Both the position numbers and the translations under genes were made by a program. The notes below the pieces were generated by a model. The model had not been told where the DNA came from. It saw nothing but the letters and a program-made list of their open reading frames with translations, and did not search any database. Shown here in pieces: positions 26,179-34,355 of a stretch of DNA of 46,806 nt. The stretch's first letter is position 1. Every line of letters starts with the position of its first letter. Origin of the DNA: Parachlamydiales bacterium (GTDB taxonomy: Bacteria; Chlamydiota; Chlamydiia; Chlamydiales; Parachlamydiaceae); contig JAGVJP010000116.1 of NCBI GenBank assembly GCA_020051075.1, positions 1 through 46,806 of the forward strand, read 5' to 3'.

Positions 26179-27198
26179 TTAATTGATGTTGTTAAATTCT
26201 TTTTCAAACTTTTCGATCGTTGTCAGAATGAATGGCCATTCTGGAATTTCTCTGAAAAACATGGCCTCCATTAAATCATAATCCTTTTGGAGTTCTTTTA
26301 AAATATGAAGAGGAGGGATAAGCTTCAAAGTTCCCTTTTGAGCGGTATTGTAGCTTGCCCAGCCTGATGCAAAGTAAATGCTTTTGTGGGTGGCAACTCG
26401 TTTAAGAAGAGAGGTCTCAATAAGTGCCTTCTCCTTGATTTCAGAATTTATTAAACGAAAAAAATCATAAAAATGTCGCGACATTCGTGGTGGAAGCTTT
26501 TTATCTTCTGGCAAATGTGCATATTGATGAAGGATTGTCGCTTTCTCCCAAAAAGTTCGTTCAGCATTCAGCACCCGAACACATATTTCAGATTCATGGA
26601 TCTTCTCTTTTAGAGCCTCTTTAGCGTAGCTCTGTATTTTATGTTCACTGACGGGCCAGTGATCTGATCTTGCGCCAATTTCGATTTTCACAAGCGGACG
26701 AATGTATCCAGTTTTTGAGGCTTCACTTGGATATTCAAATAATAATGTTTGAGCATCGGAGTCTTCTTGATCAGGGAAGACTTGCCATTCATCGGTTGTT
26801 CCGAGTTTTGCAGCAAAGGCGTCTTTGAGATCAGCTAGCATCTGAGTTTGAACATAATTGGTGCAAGCTTTTGAAAGATTATCGATGAGAGCGTTTTGTT
26901 TTTTTTTGGAAGGTGCTTGTTCAGGGTCATGGGGAGCACCAAAACCAAAGAATTCTCTTTCGATCGAAAGATCAATATCTTCTGAAAAACGGTCAATTAA
27001 TCCATAGACTTTTGAAAGGGACGTACCCCCTTTGAAGGTAAGATGAGGTTTCAGCTTTTCAAGTGAAAACAGTCTTTCCAAAACCCATACGACCCAATAG
27101 TCTTTTTCAATGATTTCAAAGGGCATATTCATGATTTCACTAGCTGTCCTAAAGAAAAGTACACGTTCATTTTTAGATAAAAGATGGATCTCATTCAT
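26179..27198 (-). CDS. abiEii: AbiEii-type nucleotidyltransferase toxin
   Basis: 339 residues. AbiEii-family proteins are nucleotidyltransferase toxins; characterised relatives modify tRNA and stop translation, giving abortive phage defence. Visible family motifs: IIEKDYWVVWVLE (29-41), KGGTSLSKVYGL (56-67) as the NTase glycine motif, RFSEDIDLSIE (70-80) with the metal-binding acidic pair, and VKIEIGARSDHW in the later catalytic block. The ATG overlaps the abiEi stop by four bases (27195-27198), a typical coupled pair. No disruption seen. It may equally act as a stabilising addiction module. Confidence 0.9.
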   Translation of the reverse strand: MNEIHLLSKNERVLFFRTASEIMNMPFEIIEKDYWVVWVLERLFSLEKLKPHLTFKGGTSLSKVYGLIDRFSEDIDLSIEREFFGFGAPHDPEQAPSKKKQNALIDNLSKACTNYVQTQMLADLKDAFAAKLGTTDEWQVFPDQEDSDAQTLLFEYPSEASKTGYIRPLVKIEIGARSDHWPVSEHKIQSYAKEALKEKIHESEICVRVLNAERTFWEKATILHQYAHLPEDKKLPPRMSRHFYDFFRLINSEIKEKALIETSLLKRVATHKSIYFASGWASYNTAQKGTLKLIPPLHILKELQKDYDLMEAMFFREIPEWPFILTTIEKFEKEFNNIN

Positions 27199-27803
27199 AG
27201 TTTAAATTCCATAATTTCAAACACAAGAGCTCGGATCCAAGCTGGTGCGAATTTCATATTTTTTTTTATTTCTTCTTCGGTGGAGCTTTTGAGGAATTTT
27301 GAAATTTGTGCACGTGCTTTTTTGTCGATATGATCTTTTCCTAAATTTTTTAAAGCTTGTGTTAGAAGACCTTCTCTAGTTCCAGCAGAAAGCATGTTTT
27401 TCTTTGTAGTTTTTTTAAAAATTATTTCTTGATTACCAATTTTGACTTTTTTGGCCGCAGCCTCAGTTAGGAATATAATTCGACCAGGAACTTGCATAGT
27501 AAGGCCGACTAAATTTGCTGCATGGGCACCTGCAGGTTGAATTTGCACACTGTCTTTTTCCGCAATTGCTTTTGCAACTTCATTTAAATCAGGAGGAATA
27601 ACACCTAATGTATCATGTTTTGTAGGATAGTCATAGAGGCCTCGTGCTAGCCTTCGTATGAATTTTTGTTTTTCAAGTTGAGACAAAGCTTTTCTAATAG
27701 AGGCATCACTTCCCAGATCCGCAAAATGCATTGGCGTAAAGCACCAACCGGGACTGTGCTCGATAATTCTATTTTTTACTGCTGCTTCAACACTGTGACG
27801 CAT
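27195..27803 (-). CDS. abiEi: AbiEi-type antitoxin/transcriptional repressor (DUF6088-like)
   Basis: 202 residues from ATG 27803; TTG at 27812 is possible but less likely. N-terminal winged helix (DASIRKALSQLEKQKFIRRL, then ARGLYDYPTKHDTLG) followed by the C-terminal antitoxin domain (VQIQPAGAHAANLVGLTMQV, FLTEAAAKKVKIG). In characterised AbiE systems AbiEi represses its own operon by binding inverted repeats and neutralises the toxin. A perfect 16-bp inverted repeat begins 13 bases upstream of this start. Confidence 0.88.
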   Translation of the reverse strand: MRHSVEAAVKNRIIEHSPGWCFTPMHFADLGSDASIRKALSQLEKQKFIRRLARGLYDYPTKHDTLGVIPPDLNEVAKAIAEKDSVQIQPAGAHAANLVGLTMQVPGRIIFLTEAAAKKVKIGNQEIIFKKTTKKNMLSAGTREGLLTQALKNLGKDHIDKKARAQISKFLKSSTEEEIKKNMKFAPAWIRALVFEIMEFKL

Positions 27804-27815
27804 TTTGATCAATCT

Positions 27816-27855
27816 CTAATTTTCACAAAAACTACCATCTTTTTGTGAAAATTAG
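27816..27855 (-). promoter_or_regulatory. Predicted AbiEi operator, perfect 16-bp inverted repeat
   Basis: Arms CTAATTTTCACAAAAA (27816-27831) and TTTTTGTGAAAATTAG (27840-27855) around 8 bases. It lies just upstream of abiEi. The arms share TTCACAAAAA with the three R2 sites but not their GTTTTCGTG tail. Autoregulation is inferred from known AbiEi behaviour. Confidence 0.7.
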
Positions 27856-27866
27856 CAACAGGAAAA

Positions 27867-27932
27867 TCATTAATTTCACAAAAAAATACTAGTTTTTGTG
27901 AAGTTCATTATGTTTTCGTGCTGCTGATCGTG
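27867..27932. repeat. Palindromic site R2, copy 2
   Basis: AATTTCACAAAAAAATACTAG then TTTTTGTGAAGTTCATT and the tail ATGTTTTCGTGCTGCTGATC. Same orientation as copies 1 and 3; it closes the AbiE module and opens the next one. Confidence 0.82.
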
Positions 27933-27942
27933 TAGTGTGATA

Positions 27943-28184
27943 TCAAAACTTAAGCTGAACACCATCGCCCAAAATGGCATGGTGTATGTTTGCCATCATA
28001 GGCTCACAAAGTCTATTGAGTTGTGTCAGGCCTTGCCAAGTTTGGATAAGGGATGTGGGATATGTCACACTTGTTAAAATAGGAAGTTCTGAATATATTT
28101 TTGTCTTTTCAAAGGAGTAATCGTGTTTAAATATCTGTTGGTAAGCTTCGGTCCTATTCTTTGGCAGTATCTCTGGAATTTCTT
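27943..28184 (-). pseudogene. Possible 3' remnant of a minus-strand gene
   Basis: About 80 open codons without a usable start, ending in a TGA at 27945-27943. The reading has coding-like composition (EILPKNRTEAYQQIFKHDYS, then PTSLIQTWQGLTQLNRLCEP, ending LGDGVQLKF). Its upstream end lies in the start region of the C39-like gene on the other strand. No family recognised; chance openness is possible. Confidence 0.3.
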
Positions 28185-29141
28185 ATGACGATATTCTTTT
28201 CTCAAGCGCATGCCAGCGAGTTTATGCATCGATCCTTATTAGAATATGAGAAAAAAAATGACACTTTCGTTTGGGAAGAAACACAACTGAGACCCTTTGA
28301 TGAGTTGATTGTTTCTTGGGATGCCGAAAGACCGCTAAACGGATCATATTTAATCCAAGTAAGTTTATTGACGTCAGAATGGTCTCCTTGGCTTGATTAT
28401 GCCTTTTGGAGCACGTATGATCAATATACATTCAAAAATTGTTTGCCTGATTTTAGCATACAGGTCTTTCAAGATGCTGTCGAAGTGCTGCAAGATAACA
28501 AGGCTAGTGGATTCAGAATCCGCATCATAGCGGATGAAAATGCCTCTCTAGATGGGTTTAGGACATTGCACATTTCTGCTATTGACCGCAATACTCACAC
28601 TGTTAACTCTATTTCTTCTGAGAATGTATCGGTCAACCTGAAGGTCAATGGACTTTCTCAAATGATATTATCAGATGAACGTCACTTTCGTTTATGTTCA
28701 CCTGCTTCTACGACTGCAGTGATTAATTTTTTATCAGACACTTTAGATCTTTCACCCATTGAATTTGCAAACTCGGTAGTAGATTCTGCATTCAATATCT
28801 ATGGGAACTGGATTCTAAACTCAGCGCAAGCCTCTCATGTACTAGGAAAATCGTGGCATTGCTTTGTGGCCCGTCTTACATCTTTCAATCAAATTATTGA
28901 TCAATTGATGAAAGGTTACCCTGTTGTAGTTAGCATAAGGGGGCCTTTAAGCGGTGGTGCGCTTCCTTACGAATCAGGTCATTTAGTTGTTGTAACTGGA
29001 TATGACTCAGAGAACCAAGAAGTATTTTGTATGGACCCTGCATTCCCTACAGATGATTTAACCCATGTCAAATACCCTTTGAATGAATTTTTGGCAGCTT
29101 GGAGCAGGCGGCAAGGAATCGCTTACATATTCAGTCGATAA
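28161..29141 (+). CDS. Secreted C39-like cysteine peptidase with disrupted signal peptide
   Basis: 326 residues if TTG 28161 is the start. Triad as in the peptidase C39-like family: Cys179 in RLCSPASTTAVI, His274 in SGHLVVVTGYD, Asp292 in MDPAF. The N-terminal half is beta-rich and may be a carbohydrate- or protein-binding module. The start is odd. A good ribosome site AAAGGAG (28111-28117) precedes GTG 28123, which reads MFKYLLVSFGPIL and then falls out of frame. One added T near 28160 would join it to LAVSLEFLMTIFFSQAHAS and make a textbook signal peptide. So the gene is either frameshifted near its start or uses the TTG. Probable location is periplasm or outside. Confidence 0.72.
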   Translation: MAVSLEFLMTIFFSQAHASEFMHRSLLEYEKKNDTFVWEETQLRPFDELIVSWDAERPLNGSYLIQVSLLTSEWSPWLDYAFWSTYDQYTFKNCLPDFSIQVFQDAVEVLQDNKASGFRIRIIADENASLDGFRTLHISAIDRNTHTVNSISSENVSVNLKVNGLSQMILSDERHFRLCSPASTTAVINFLSDTLDLSPIEFANSVVDSAFNIYGNWILNSAQASHVLGKSWHCFVARLTSFNQIIDQLMKGYPVVVSIRGPLSGGALPYESGHLVVVTGYDSENQEVFCMDPAFPTDDLTHVKYPLNEFLAAWSRRQGIAYIFSR

Positions 29142-29735
29142 TTTTATTTGGTAGAGATAATTGTGTCGTAGCACTGCTCGAAGAATGGAGTTGATCTGGC
29201 GATTTACAGAGTACATGTCCCGGCAGCTTGACTTCTTTGTAAATAAATAGGTAAGCCTGAGTTTTTTGCAATTGAAGTTCCCCTGCATAAATAAAGGGGC
29301 CTTTTCCTTGAAGAACTTCATGGGAGATATCAGTCAAAATTTCAAAATTTGGTTTATCGACTTCAAGGGCAAAGAAAGGCTATGGCAGAGGACATTGTAT
29401 TGCCGCCACAGATTTCCCAGTGATTGATATATTCATTAGCTATTGTGATACCATATTGAGCTGCAAAATCTGCCACTTCTTGCATCCTGGAGACTGCTGC
29501 ACGTAAGCGTTGATTGACCAGCAATGTTAAAGCAGGAGGTTCAATTTGTTTTCCATTTTTATCAAGAGGTCGAATAGATTTTTCTGAAAGACCGGCGATC
29601 AGAAATCGCGAGTTTCTAAATTATTGAGATAAGCAGCATGGTTTTACAGGTCTTTCTACAGAATGGTGGCATTTTTGACTTGGCAGAACTACCCTCCAAT
29701 TGATCCAGCAACTCAGAACGATCTTGTCAGCCCCG
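29131..29735 (-). pseudogene. Multiply frameshifted gene, family not recognised
   Basis: Reading the minus strand through three frames gives one continuous coding-like sequence: DRSELLDQLEGSSAKSKMPP (about 29730), NHAAYLNNLETRDF, LIAGLSEKSIRPLDKNGKQI, PALTLLVNQRLRAAVSRMQE, YINHWEICGGNTMSSAIAF (to about 29380), then FALEVDKPNFEILTDISHEV and, after YAGELQLQKTQAYLFIYKEV, a stop at 29131. At least three frame changes (near 29650, 29595 and 29380) show it is dead. It converges on, and overlaps by 11 bases, the end of the C39-like gene. The family could not be named. Confidence 0.6.
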
Positions 29736-29810
29736 GTAAGTTATATTAAGTTATTGACAGTTATAGTAGATTTTTGCTATAACTATGTATAACTTAAGAT
29801 AACCTAGATA
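29735..29810 (+). promoter_or_regulatory. Promoter with nested palindrome before the ATPase gene
   Basis: -35 TTGACA (29754-29759), 18-bp spacer, -10 TATAAC (29778-29783). The inner palindrome TTATAGTAG/GCTATAA spans spacer and -10; outer arms TAAGTTAT and ATAACTTA flank it. The ATPase has a C-terminal winged helix, so autoregulation is plausible. Confidence 0.6.
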
Positions 29811-29821
29811 GGTCTAAAAAA

Positions 29822-31003
29822 ATGGATCCACTTAAAAATCCTTATTCCCCAGGTGCTGGGGCTCCTCCTCCTGAATTAGTCGGTAGGGATTCTATTCTTA
29901 TGCAGGCGGAAATCCTTCTGGGTAGAATTAAAAATAGCAAACCAGAAAAAAGCTTATTAATGACTGGACTCCGTGGTGTCGGAAAAACTGTTTTACTTGT
30001 CGAGATCCAAAAACAAGCCGAAAAACTTGGATATAAAACGATATTCGTAGAAGCTCATGAAGATAAATCTCTCGGAGCATTGTTAGCACCTTACCTTCGT
30101 ACGTTGCTGTACAGCCTTGACCGAATGGCGGGTATTGGCAATAAGGCAAGAAGGGCACTTTCAGTGCTACGAGGATTTATCGGATCTCTTAAAGTTGCTT
30201 ATGGTGATATCTCGATAGGTTTGGATATCGAACCAGAACTAGGGTCTGCAGATAGTGGAGATATTGAGATTGATCTACCGCAACTTTTGGTAGCTATAGG
30301 AGAAGCGGCTCTGGATGGTCATTCAGCCGTCGCTATTTTTGTAGATGAAATCCAATATTTGTCGAAGAAAGAGCTTGGAGCGTTAATTATGGCAATGCAT
30401 AAGCTTCAGCAGCGCCAGCTTCCTGTTTTGCTTGTTGGTGCAGGACTTCCAGTATTACCTGGTCTTGCAGGAGAGTCTAAATCTTATGCTGAACGGTTGT
30501 TTAATTTCCCAAATATCGGGGAATTATCAAAGGTAGATGCTTACAAAGCATTAAGAGATCCTGCGCTTGCTATAGGGGTTGATTTTGAAGAAAAGGCACT
30601 CGAAAAAATCTATGATATGACGCATGGCTATCCTTATTTTCTTCAGGAATGGGGATATAAAACATGGAATAAAGCTCAGTCTAGTCCCATAAGCTACACT
30701 ACCGTGAATTTGGCTACACAAGAGGTCATCGAACAGCTCGATAATAATTTCTTTCGTGTCAGATTTGATCGATTGACTCCTGGAGAAAGAAACTTTTTAA
30801 GAACGATGGCAGAACTTGGTGAGGGGCCTTATAAAGCAGGTGATATTGCTGACAAATGCTCTGTAAAAGTATCAGCCTTGAGCTCTACCAGAGCCAATCT
30901 CATGAAAAAGGGAATGATTTATAGCCCTTCATATGGGTACATCGCGTTTACTGTTCCATTATTTGATCAGTTTATGCGAAGAGCAATGCCAAACCAGCCA
31001 TAA
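29822..31003 (+). CDS. AAA/STAND-type ATPase with C-terminal winged helix
   Basis: 393 residues starting MDPLKNPYSPGAG. Walker A GLRGVGKTVLL (Lys55), Walker B AIFVDEIQYL (Asp175/Glu176), a sensor region LLVGAGLPVLPGL, the lid FPNIGELSKVDAYKAL, and a C-terminal winged helix (FLRTMAELGEG ... ALSSTRANLMKKGMIYSPSY). This is the Orc1/Cdc6-like AAA_16 ATPase fold widespread on mobile islands; some relatives accompany toxin systems, but a defined function is lacking. It stands alone in a module closed by R2 copy 3. Confidence 0.82.
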   Translation: MDPLKNPYSPGAGAPPPELVGRDSILMQAEILLGRIKNSKPEKSLLMTGLRGVGKTVLLVEIQKQAEKLGYKTIFVEAHEDKSLGALLAPYLRTLLYSLDRMAGIGNKARRALSVLRGFIGSLKVAYGDISIGLDIEPELGSADSGDIEIDLPQLLVAIGEAALDGHSAVAIFVDEIQYLSKKELGALIMAMHKLQQRQLPVLLVGAGLPVLPGLAGESKSYAERLFNFPNIGELSKVDAYKALRDPALAIGVDFEEKALEKIYDMTHGYPYFLQEWGYKTWNKAQSSPISYTTVNLATQEVIEQLDNNFFRVRFDRLTPGERNFLRTMAELGEGPYKAGDIADKCSVKVSALSSTRANLMKKGMIYSPSYGYIAFTVPLFDQFMRRAMPNQP

Positions 31004-31073
31004 GAAGATCACAATCGATTGAAAAAAGTCACCTATACTTATTATACCGTATCTGTTGATGCCGAAGATGCAT

Positions 31074-31142
31074 TATTGTGAAATTCACAAAACTAGCATC
31101 TTTTTGTGAAATTCATTGGTTTTGTTTTCGTGTTGCTAATCG
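31074..31142. repeat. Palindromic site R2, copy 3
   Basis: TTGTGAAATTCACAAAACTAG, then CATCTTTTTGTGAAATTC and the tail ATTGGTTTTGTTTTCGTGTT. The inner arms are TTCACAAAA/TTTTGTGAA; an extra TTGTGAAATTCACAA palindrome on the left is unique to this copy. Confidence 0.82.
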
Positions 31143-31166
31143 AGCCCATACAGTCCATAAACCTGG

Positions 31167-32774
31167 CTATGAACTTGAGCTAGCAGGCGCTGCTGGGGGT
31201 GGAATTTTGCTGATTTGAAATTTGAACCCTTCTGTGCTTTTCAACCAAAGCACCGGGTGAGTCATTCCTGGCTTGTTGTACACACCTTCGTATAGATTTA
31301 TTGAACCAGAAATCTCGAGTCGATATCTTGGGGGAACTTTAGATCGAATCCAACCGGTTAATTTGTGAGGGTTCTGTATGAGATCTGTTCTTTCAGCTGT
31401 AGAAAGGTCGTGAAAGCCTATCATTTGACCAGGAACGATGCTAAGTTTGTGGATTTTATGGGTAATCATTAACATGAACAACGTTGAAGTACTTGTAAAC
31501 AAAGGACCTCGTTCGGCTTCTAAAACAAACGGGTGTGTTGAGGTTGAAATTTCAAGTCTTGGGGTTTTGAAATCAAAACAGTAGTTAAATTGGGTGGAAG
31601 AGGCATCACAAGATAATCTCGTGAAAGAGAACCCACCCAACAACAACCAGTCTGCCATGCTATCTCCTAAACGATATGGATCTTCACATAAGTTGACATA
31701 GTACTTGTGTTCAACACCATTCAAGTACATGTTTTTGTGTGTGGGAATGGTTAGGGTAGTGTTTTCAAGGAAGTGCTTAATCAATTTTTTGGGATCGTAG
31801 ATGATAGGCTTATCCTTTGGCATAATCTTGCAATGTTCTTGAATCCTGGGATGAAAGAAACGTAGAAATTCTCGAGGAATTGAAACTTCTTCGACATGTG
31901 TCAGGTCCTTAGCCCGAAAATATGCCTGAGGAAATATTCTTTTATTCCATTTGATTTCAATAGTTGATTCCTTGATACGGCGTTTGTTTGGCATAATAAC
32001 GACGGTCTGTAAATCCATTGCTTTGAGTGTATCAACGATAGCTTTTCCTGTAAGAAAGTGATCCCACCCCCAAATTGCGAGGACTTTAGCTGAACTCAAG
32101 CTCGCCCCTTTAATGCATTCGGTCAGGCCTTCATTGGATTTTAGGAGTTGAACATCACGAAGAGAAAGATTGTAACTTGGGAGAGTAGAGTGATTTGATT
32201 CCCGCAATGCTACAGCGTGCTGCTCTAATAGTAGATCGAATTCCTGCAAAAATTGATGTAATTTTACGAAAGCCTCGGCACTCATTTCTAAAATTCGATT
32301 TTCAAAGGATAGTTGTGTACCATTCAGGTGTTCGGCAATCTTTCGAGTAGTGCATTTAAAGCCTTCTTTAAGTTTTAAACCTGATTGGATTTTGAATTCG
32401 CTAATTCTCAAAAAGATTTCCATCTGATGATTATCGAAGCTGGCATCACGAGATTCCGAACCGTGTATAGTAAGAGTCGGAGGAAGATTTTTCAAAAAAG
32501 GGATTTTTTCTCGATCTAATTGCAAACCTGTTTTTAACCCTTCCAAGAGGAGGCAGTAATTTTCAACTTCACCCCAAACTCTGAATAAAATATTCATCAG
32601 TCGTTGTTGGAGTCGGTGCATGAGATCTGACTGATGGATCTCACCTATTAATACGACTCTAGCGTTAATCAGGGAGCTAAAATCGTTATAACATTTTCCA
32701 ATGGCCGGATCATAGAGGGTAAAATTCTTTTCCAGGAATTTGATCTCTTTTGGAGAGAGGTTTAGGGGATTCAT
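31167..32774 (-). CDS. Large protein with EreA/ChaN-like GExH domain
   Basis: 535 residues from ATG 32774; GTG 32783 is an alternative. The N-terminal ~245 residues show two motifs of the EreA/ChaN/TIKI superfamily: NARVVLIGEIHQSDLMHRLQ (Glu45 and His47) and AKVLAIWGWDHFLTGKAIVD (His238). Relatives include haem-binding lipoprotein ChaN and erythromycin esterases, so a metal- or haem-linked hydrolase is possible. The C-terminal half (from about residue 300) is unassigned and ends in a Pro/Ala/Ser tail (PPPAAPASSSS). No signal peptide. No clear Shine-Dalgarno. The superfamily link rests on motif spacing only. Confidence 0.6.
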   Translation of the reverse strand: MNPLNLSPKEIKFLEKNFTLYDPAIGKCYNDFSSLINARVVLIGEIHQSDLMHRLQQRLMNILFRVWGEVENYCLLLEGLKTGLQLDREKIPFLKNLPPTLTIHGSESRDASFDNHQMEIFLRISEFKIQSGLKLKEGFKCTTRKIAEHLNGTQLSFENRILEMSAEAFVKLHQFLQEFDLLLEQHAVALRESNHSTLPSYNLSLRDVQLLKSNEGLTECIKGASLSSAKVLAIWGWDHFLTGKAIVDTLKAMDLQTVVIMPNKRRIKESTIEIKWNKRIFPQAYFRAKDLTHVEEVSIPREFLRFFHPRIQEHCKIMPKDKPIIYDPKKLIKHFLENTTLTIPTHKNMYLNGVEHKYYVNLCEDPYRLGDSMADWLLLGGFSFTRLSCDASSTQFNYCFDFKTPRLEISTSTHPFVLEAERGPLFTSTSTLFMLMITHKIHKLSIVPGQMIGFHDLSTAERTDLIQNPHKLTGWIRSKVPPRYRLEISGSINLYEGVYNKPGMTHPVLWLKSTEGFKFQISKIPPPAAPASSSS

Positions 32775-32957
32775 ATATGACACTGAAATTTATATTTAAG
32801 AGTGGTTATTACAAAAACGGCATCAAGTTAGAGTCATCTTCTATTGAATCATGAACATGATGGACAGGAATGGGCAACAGCTGGCTGGGCTTCAGTCCAT
32901 AAAGTGTTCTTGCTGCAAAAAAATGGCTCACATAACATTGTGAGCCATATTATTCTT

Positions 32958-33371
32958 TGGAGGTGGAGAGAATCGAACTCTCGTCCTAAGCAAACTACGA
33001 ATTAACCACTACATGCTTAGCGTTCTGTTAATACTAGCCTCGATGCAGAACGCGGTCACTAAGGCTAGTTTGCTCCATTTGTTCTCGGCCTCAGCATCCT
33101 AGGAGCGGCGGGTGCTGAAGACACACCAAGTGAAAAACGATAGGCTCTAGAGTCCTTGGTCCAGCTCTAGTCTATCGAGCAACTTAAACTGTTAGGTCTA
33201 AGCTACTTGCTCTAGCACCATTTCTTCAGTTTCATCAACAGAGAAATTACCTACTAAAACATTGCCTTTTGTGTTGGCATTTAATTGTTTTACCGGCTTT
33301 TTTAGGAGGCCAACCGATATCCTCCGCATGCAATCAATTTTTCACTTCTCAGTCGAAACCTTGACACCCCC
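32958..33371 (-). ncRNA. ssrA: tmRNA (SsrA)
   Basis: 414 nt. The 5' end GGGGGTGTCAAGGTTTCGAC pairs with CACCTCC at 32965-32959; discriminator A at 32958; CCA not encoded. T-arm with GTTCGATTC near 32976. It rescues stalled ribosomes by adding a degradation tag. The tag frame runs 33278 to a TAG at 33200-33198: 26 residues beginning ANTKGNVLVG and ending VLEQVA. That is long but consistent with tmRNA tags ending in small hydrophobic residues. Pseudoknot-forming segments lie on both sides of the tag. Confidence 0.95.
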
Positions 33372-33875
33372 TTTGAATTGTCATACCTTTATTATATGCA
33401 ATTCTTATTTTTTATAGAAGAGAAAAAATGAGAGTGTGTGACTCGCGAGAATAGTGAGTGTTGAAAGAGCAATGAAAAAATAAATATCACATAATTAAAA
33501 ATAAGATTTGACAAAACAAAGACCATTTTTTATAATGAAGATATAGGGAATGAAAAAGAGGAGGTTTTGCAGTTGAGGCGGGTAGATCTGGATTGAGGGT
33601 GTTCGAGAGGTTTTAATTTATTATTATAATTTTGAATATCCCATCATAGGTCTGCCCTCCTCAGCTTCAAAGGAAAGCTTTTTAACCACTCCTGATTCGA
33701 TAAAAAAAGAAGAGAAATGGTTGATAGAATCTAGCTATAGACTTCAACTCAAGCAAGTATGCAGCTCTTCTAATGGAATTAGAACACTGAAAAGTGAAAA
33801 TAATTTCATGGTTTTATTGTATCGAGGGTGGTTTTTTTATCTAATTGAATAGTTGCGTTGAAAGGAAGGTGGAAA
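33372..33875. other. Non-coding stretch between tmRNA and the Tyr-rich gene
   Basis: Just upstream of the tmRNA (minus strand) TATAAT at 33396-33391 with TTCTAT 17 bp further may be its promoter. The rest holds no gene with a start and ribosome site. An open plus-strand frame from 33586 to 33852 (89 codons) has no ATG near its head and is probably chance or a remnant. Confidence 0.45.
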
Positions 33876-34352
33876 ATGTCTGATTTCATCAAGCTGCTCT
33901 TCAGAAAATCCCCCCTCTGTCTTTCAATGACTTTATTTTTCCTGTTATTTTCTCCCGAAGTGCGGGCGGTTGATAGCGGCGGATTTCAAGTCACCAATCG
34001 GGGGCATCACTGGACGGAACGGTCCAAGCAAAGAGGTTGGTTTAGAAACTCGGATCGCAACGTAAGAGGATGGGATCATCGCACTGCACTGTCGAATGGC
34101 GATTGGGGGGGGTGGCGACGAAATAACTATTACTATGGCGACGCATGGGGAAGTCCCTCTTATAGCTATGGGTGGTATGGGTATCAGCTTCCTTACTACA
34201 CCAACTATTGGGTTTCTTATCCATCGAGGTTTGCGAACTATACATATCCCTCCTACCCCTACAATGGGAAGTGGTATACAGGGAGCTGGCGTTCTTTTGG
34301 AAAGCCTACACAAGGGTATCACAACACCGGCTATTATAGCGGCACTAGATAA
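33876..34352 (+). CDS. Small secreted Tyr/Gly/Trp-rich protein
   Basis: 158 residues from ATG 33876, with AAGGAAGGTGG just upstream. Signal peptide: KLLFRKSPLCLSMTLFFLLF then SPEVRA. The mature part is strongly biased: Trp-Arg-Gly-Asn repeats first, then a stretch of Tyr/Ser/Pro/Gly (YGWYGYQLPYYTNYW, YPSYPYNGKWYTGSW). No known domain seen. Such composition suggests an exported structural or surface-coat protein. It converges on the HEAT-repeat gene, with three bases between them. Confidence 0.72.
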   Translation: MSDFIKLLFRKSPLCLSMTLFFLLFSPEVRAVDSGGFQVTNRGHHWTERSKQRGWFRNSDRNVRGWDHRTALSNGDWGGWRRNNYYYGDAWGSPSYSYGWYGYQLPYYTNYWVSYPSRFANYTYPSYPYNGKWYTGSWRSFGKPTQGYHNTGYYSGTR

Positions 34353-34355
34353 AAA

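Noticed and set aside
31021..31080. Short frame reading KKVTYTYYTVSVDAEDALL after the ATPase
   Set aside because: Only about 20 codons with a TTG start; could be a stump of a gene cut at R2 copy 3 but cannot be supported.
33586..33852. 89-codon open plus-strand frame before the Tyr-rich gene
   Set aside because: No ATG or GTG with a ribosome site near its head and no recognised family; kept only as a note in the intergenic entry.
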